DNA from: Dictyocoela muelleri
Taxonomy: Eukaryota > Microsporidia
DNA: 10,333 nucleotides
Direction: 5' to 3'
NCBI GenBank assembly: GCA_016256075.1
Contig: SDVU01000814.1
Location: 1-10,333, forward strand
Shown here: positions 7,292-10,333 of the stretch, in pieces
Numbering within the stretch: the first letter of the stretch is position 1
Layout of the letters: the number at the start of each line of letters is the position of its first letter
Position numbers and translations under genes: made by a program
The notes under the pieces: generated by a model
The model's input: only the letters and a program-made list of their open reading frames with translations
What the model was told of the DNA's origin: nothing
The model's database searches: none

Positions 7292-7298
7292 GATCATA
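7292..7298. repeat. Left target-site duplication of foldback 1
   Basis: gatcata directly precedes the left arm and recurs exactly at 7633-7639 directly after the right arm. Confidence 0.65.
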
Positions 7299-7632
7299 AA
7301 GTTCTCCAACGACTTATAGATCGCCCCTCGGATTTGAAAATTTTAATTTGTAAGAGCACAGAGTATGTTTCTTATTTCAAATAAGCGTAAAATCTCAAAT
7401 AAATCTAAATATATATTTTTTTTAAAAAAAAACAAAGATAATATAACACTAACTAATTTGAAGAGAAGCACCTAATTAGGTAAATGCTTTTGGTCTTTGA
7501 ATTTTAATATTAATTATATATTTAGATTTATTTCGAGATTATACGATTATTTGAAATAAGAAACATACTCTATGCTCTTACAAATTAAGATTTTCAAATC
7601 CGAGGGGGCAATCTATAAGTCGTCGAAGAACC
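7299..7632. mobile_element. Foldback (MITE-like) element 1, 334 bp
   Basis: Arms of about 117 bp (7299-7415 and 7515-7632) are inverse copies with roughly 90% identity by eye, around a spacer of about 100 bp. The spacer itself contains inverse caaaga / tctttg and the palindrome cctaattagg, so the symmetry reaches almost to the centre. The outer ends are (a)rgttctycracgacttata. Perfect 7-bp copies of gatcata flank it. It has no coding capacity. The arm is the same unit as the solo repeat at 5083-5200. It may be a non-autonomous DNA element moved by an unseen transposase, or two tRNA-related repeats joined head to head. Confidence 0.8.
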
Positions 7633-7639
7633 GATCATA

Positions 7640-7980
7640 GATTCAAATAGAAATAAAAAAAATATTTGGTGAATATATTATAAATCGAGGCCAAATATAA
7701 AACAAATTTAATCTGGAGACGTGTTTAAAGTGATTGCTCAAGTTGTGTTAGATAAAATTTAAACATTGATAAAATATTGTTACGAATGAAAATTACCCTA
7801 AAAACTGTTTAAAGATAATAGCAAGAAACAAAAATTCGAAATCCCTTAACCGGATAAAAGGGTGAATTAAAAATTATATTGGAAATGAATATAAGAAACT
7901 TTAAATTGCAAAAGAAGTGCCAAACACAAAGAATATACAAGTATATAATAGTTTTGAGGCATGCTATTATTATTATTTCG
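7640..7980. other. Spacer with no recognisable gene
   Basis: All frames on both strands are interrupted and none shows a family signature. It separates foldback 1 from Merlin 2. Confidence 0.5.
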
Positions 7981-7995
7981 GCTGTGTGTGCTAAT

Positions 7996-8926
7996 AGCCA
8001 TACGTAAAAGTGGGTCTACAATTTTTTTTTCTAACCCCTGTTTAATGAATAAAGATTTAGAAAAAATATTTTTAATGATAAATAATTTGATAAAAGAAAT
8101 GTTATGCAACAAATGTCTTGGAAATTTGAAATGGCTAAAGGATAAAAATGTTTTGAAATGCACTAGAAATAAATGTAGGTTTGAGAAAGTTCTGTTTACG
8201 AAAAAACCTTTTTATAAAAGTAAATTAAGTGTTAACGTTATAATTAAAATCATTTATTTATTAACAAAAAAATATAAATTTAATTAGATTAAGCAAATTG
8301 TTTGCGTCGATTATAAAGCCATTAGAAGAATTCTTAAATCTTTATATATTATATTAGAAAAGGAGGAGAAAGAATATCCTGTTAGAATAGGAGGGGATAA
8401 TATTATTGTTAAAGTGGATGAGTCGAAATTTGGAAAGAGAAAATTTAATAGAGGCCATCGTGTAAAGGGAACATGGATTATTGGTGGTGTCAAAAGAACT
8501 CCTGAGAGAAGAATTTTTTATAAAGAAATAGAAAAAGAAATTCTTAAAATATTTCAAATATTTTAAACAATAATATAGCCCCAAATTCAATAATATATAC
8601 TGATATGTGGCGTGGCTATAACAACATTAATATAAATTTTAGACATTTAACTGTTAATCATTCTGAATGTTTTATAAATAAAGAAAATAATGTTACTAAT
8701 ACAATTGAAGGTACATGGTTTGCAGTCAAAAATTTCATTTCTAAAGATAATTATTCAAATAAGAATTTAAAATATTTATTAAAATTATTCACATTTCTCA
8801 GAAATAATGGTGAAAATGCTATTTTAAAGTTAATAAAATTGTTTTTTTAATTTTTTTTTTAATTTTTTTTTACATTTGTAATAGGGGTTAGTAAAAAAAA
8901 TTGTAGACCCAGTTTTACGTATGGCT
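7996..8926 (+). mobile_element. Merlin 2: IS1595/ISXO2-like DNA transposon
   Basis: Terminal inverted repeats 7996-8038 and 8884-8926 (outer bases agccatacgtaaaa, then gggtctacaatttttttt and ctaacccct) match over 43 bp with only two mismatches. A weaker inverse similarity (ctgtgt) extends outward to about 7982 and 8938, so the true ends may lie there. If they do, ttatttcg (7973-7980) and ttattttt (8943-8950) could be an 8-bp duplication with 6 matches. The plus-strand transposase occupies 8045-8850. Near-identity of the ends and few breaks in the gene mark it as the youngest Merlin in the window. Confidence 0.88.
8045..8850 (+). pseudogene. Nearly intact Merlin (ISXO2-like/IS1595) transposase
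   Basis: From the ATG at 8045 the frame gives MNKDLEKIFLMINNLIKEML and a zinc ribbon CNKC...LKCTRNKC (about residues 22-45). A single in-frame TAG (8285-8287) follows, after which the same frame continues: a helical linker, IGGDNIIVKVDESKFGKRKF with the first catalytic Asp (about 8418), then NRGHRVKGTWIIGGVKRTPE. A frameshift near 8555-8560 leads to IAPNSIIYTDMWRGYNN with the second Asp (about 8600), LTVNHSECFINKENNVTNTI and EGTWFAVKNF with the catalytic Glu (about 8710), ending at the TAA at 8848-8850. The order and the DESKFGKRK...RGHRV signature are classic for ISXO2-like/Merlin proteins. Two defects only; the total of about 268 codons is normal. The linker between ribbon and catalytic core looks somewhat short. 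Its role was transposition via the 43-bp ends. Confidence 0.92.
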
Positions 8927-8950
8927 TTCAGAACACAGTTACTTATTTTT

Positions 8951-9325
8951 TAAACCTCGATTAAATTTTTCTAATAGTGAAGGTAATTTTTAAGCTACAT
9001 ACGGGATTAATTAAAGAAATTTCTACATTTTTAAAATCCAAATTAAAATAAAATCACTATATGAAATCTAATGTTTGTTTATCATTCGTTTTCTTAATAC
9101 GTTTATTAAAATGGATTTTTTATTTATAAATTAATATTTGATCAATCGATATTGAAAAGGGGCATTTTACTTATTATAACTAAATTTTAAATTTAGATTA
9201 GTTTTAAATTTGCAAATACTAGACCTTTACAATATCAATCAGTAAAACCTCGAGGGATAAGTCTTCAGATTTTAGAATTTACATTTTTGTTCCCGTTGTA
9301 CAAATTATAATTCACATGGATTAAC
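8951..9325. other. Spacer with no recognisable gene
   Basis: The stretch is AT-rich with a small palindrome (ctaaatttt / aaatttag near 9180-9200). I see no coding, RNA or transposon signature. Confidence 0.5.
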
Positions 9326-9641
9326 TAGAAGAGTAGCTTTATATTCGATTATCGTTTTATCAATTACTCATCAAGGCACATTATTATACGCTTTTCATAT
9401 TTTTTATTCACAGCAGTTTTTGTAGAGATACGTCACAAAAAATATTCTAAAACTTTAAATACACATTTAAATCAATACAAAGGATTTTACCAAGTCTTAA
9501 TCAGCTATACCACACTAAAACAATTGTAATTACTCCTATACATATTGATCGGTTAATTTCATTCCCGCTTATTTATTAAAATGTATTTATACAATGATAT
9601 CTGAATTTGCATTTAAGATTATAATTCACCGAGATATCGTA
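9326..9641 (-). mobile_element. tRNA-derived SINE copy S3 (degenerate)
   Basis: On the minus strand the head cgatatctcggtgaattata at about 9640 parallels the family's agatagctcagtggttaaca. Family blocks follow: ataaataagcgggaatg, agctgattaagacttggt, tgacgtatctc, tgaaaagcg and atcgaatataaagctact, which correspond in order to S1 and S2. The B box is lost. It is the most diverged full-length copy. Confidence 0.65.
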
Positions 9642-9670
9642 TTTTAAATATACAACAATTATTATTTAAC

Positions 9671-9850
9671 GAGGTGATATAACTCAGTGTTTAACAATCT
9701 TGATTTAAAATTCAAGTATCCCCCAAAACCAAAGGATTAATTTTAATAAATAATCGGTGAATGACATTAAGCGGTCAATAACTATAGTATTGATATATTT
9801 TTGTTCCATTATAGTATAGCTAATTTAGATATATTCTAATCTTTTATAGT
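9671..9850 (+). mobile_element. tRNA-derived SINE copy S4 (3' truncated)
   Basis: The head gaggtgatataactcagtgt keeps an A box; the B box region is lost (tatcccccaaaaccaaagg). The body ttttaataaataatcggtga, atgacattaagcggtcaata and agtatagctaatt matches S5, S1 and S2. The last part of the family is missing and foldback 2 begins at about 9854. It lies head to head with S3, 30 bases apart. Confidence 0.7.
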
Positions 9851-9853
9851 GAT

Positions 9854-10118
9854 ACTAAAAATTTTAGAACTTTCCTCCTCCGAGGTATTAAAAAAATGGA
9901 ACTGCCGTGAAATCAATATACATTACAAAAAATGAAAATATGTTAAAAAATATGCTGAATTCCATGAAACTTTATGTTTAGCGGACATAACATGTATTAA
10001 TGAAAGATTTTCGAAATCCAGCATATTCTTTTACATATTTTTTTTAAACGTATATTCATTTTGCGCCAGTTTCATGTTTTTAATAAGCCTGAGGAGAAAA
10101 GTGCCAAAAAATTTGGCT
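9854..10118. mobile_element. Foldback element 2, about 265 bp, degenerate
   Basis: The left arm (about 9854-9963) and right arm (about 10014-10118) are inverse copies that can be followed over more than 100 bases with small gaps. Matching blocks, left against inverse right, are cctcctccgaggtatta / ctcctcaggcttatta, atggaactgccgtgaaat / atgaaactggcgcaaaat, aatatacatt / aatatacgtt, and aatatgctgaatt / aatatgctggatt. The loop is about 50 bp. It has no coding capacity. Sequence similarity between arms is lower than in foldback 1, so it is older. It is not related in sequence to foldback 1. Confidence 0.65.
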
Positions 10119-10120
10119 TT

Positions 10121-10185
10121 ACGAAAAAAACGACAAATACGTTTTTTCGCATTTTTTTGTGTCATTTTTGCGAAAAAACGAGAAA
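10121..10185. repeat. Solo MULE 1-type terminal repeat
   Basis: acgaaaaaaacgacaaatac, then gcatttttttgtgtcattttt, then gcgaaaaaacgagaaat keep the nested-hairpin order of the MULE 1 left end. No transposase or opposite end is in the window. It borders foldback 2 on one side and SINE S5 on the other. Confidence 0.5.
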
Positions 10186-10206
10186 TTTTTTAAAAAAATT
10201 AAATTT

Positions 10207-10333
10207 GGGCCAGATAGCTCAGTGGTTAACACTCTTGAATGTAATTTAAGTATCGAGGTTCGAATCCCGCTGACGTCACTCTTTAATAAATAATGAGGGA
10301 ATGACATTAAGCGGTCAAAAACTATAGAAATAT
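10207..10333 (+). mobile_element. tRNA-derived SINE copy S5 (runs off the window)
   Basis: This is the best preserved head: gggccagatagctcagtggt carries the A box (about 10215-10226), and ggttcgaatcc at 10257-10267 is an exact B box. An anticodon-arm-like stem cttga...ttaag encloses atgtaat, which would place GTA (tyrosine) at the anticodon. The acceptor and T stems no longer pair well, so it is not a working tRNA. The body ctctttaataaataatgagg, gaatgacattaagcggtc follows as in S1 and S4. The 3' part lies beyond the window. Confidence 0.8.

Noticed and set aside
7867-8163. 98-codon minus-strand frame
   Set aside because: It is antisense to the Merlin 2 end and transposase start and has no family signature.
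3161-8926. Shared gggtcta motif near the ends of MULE 2, the 6713 region and Merlin 2 as evidence of common ancestry
   Set aside because: Only about 7-9 bases are shared and the surroundings do not align; chance is sufficient.
10207-10280. Functional tRNA-Tyr gene
   Set aside because: The A and B boxes are good, but the acceptor, D and T stems do not pair properly and the head is joined to the repeated SINE body.
1-10333. Retrovirus, LTR element, LINE or Polinton remains
   Set aside because: I saw no reverse transcriptase, integrase, capsid or polymerase-like motif on either strand.
1-10333. A novel functional system such as a defence or toxin-antitoxin locus
   Set aside because: All recognisable coding matter belongs to known transposase families, and the remaining open frames are antisense shadows or low-complexity.

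Overview
The window is very AT-rich, non-coding-looking eukaryotic DNA. I find no intact host gene, no bacterial operon and no ribosomal or functional tRNA gene. Almost everything recognisable is a transposable element or its remains: two Mutator-like elements (MULEs) whose transposases carry a FLYWCH zinc finger, three Merlin/IS1595-type (ISXO2-like) transposase copies, five copies and one possible fragment of a tRNA-derived SINE family, two foldback (long inverted-repeat) elements, and several solo transposon ends. FLYWCH-MULEs together with Merlin elements are known from microsporidia and from various invertebrates. An AT-rich, transposon-rich microsporidian or small invertebrate would fit, but the window does not decide this.

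Layout. 1-290 holds a possible decayed SINE fragment. 301-2478 is a complete-length MULE with about 78-bp terminal inverted repeats (TIRs) and a perfect 10-bp target duplication. Its minus-strand transposase is broken, and a minus-strand SINE (621-960) is nested inside. 2489-2779 has no gene. 2780-3120 is a plus-strand SINE. 3146-4655 is a second, better preserved MULE on the plus strand. 4656-5082 carries a solo hairpin transposon end. 5083-5200 is a single arm of the foldback family found again at 7299-7632. 5259-6652 is an old Merlin transposase fragment (minus) split by a younger Merlin (5303-6397) with an imperfect 8-bp target duplication; removing the younger element restores the reading frame of the older. 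6720-6795 holds a short array of an ataacg-type motif. 7143-7209 is a solo MULE-like end. 7299-7632 is a 334-bp foldback element. 7996-8926 is a third Merlin with almost identical 43-bp TIRs and one stop plus one frameshift. 8943-9325 is featureless. 9326-9641 and 9671-9850 are two SINEs head to head. 9854-10118 is a second, older foldback element, 10121-10185 another MULE-like end, and 10207 to the window end a young-looking SINE.

The genes do not cooperate as a pathway. The window is a TE nest in which each DNA transposon carried one transposase and its own ends, and the SINEs carry Pol III promoter boxes. All three transposase types keep recognisable DDE catalytic motifs, but every copy here is interrupted. 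I looked for an undescribed functional system and did not find one. The most original items are the SINE family, the foldback family and the recurrent hairpin-shaped transposon ends.
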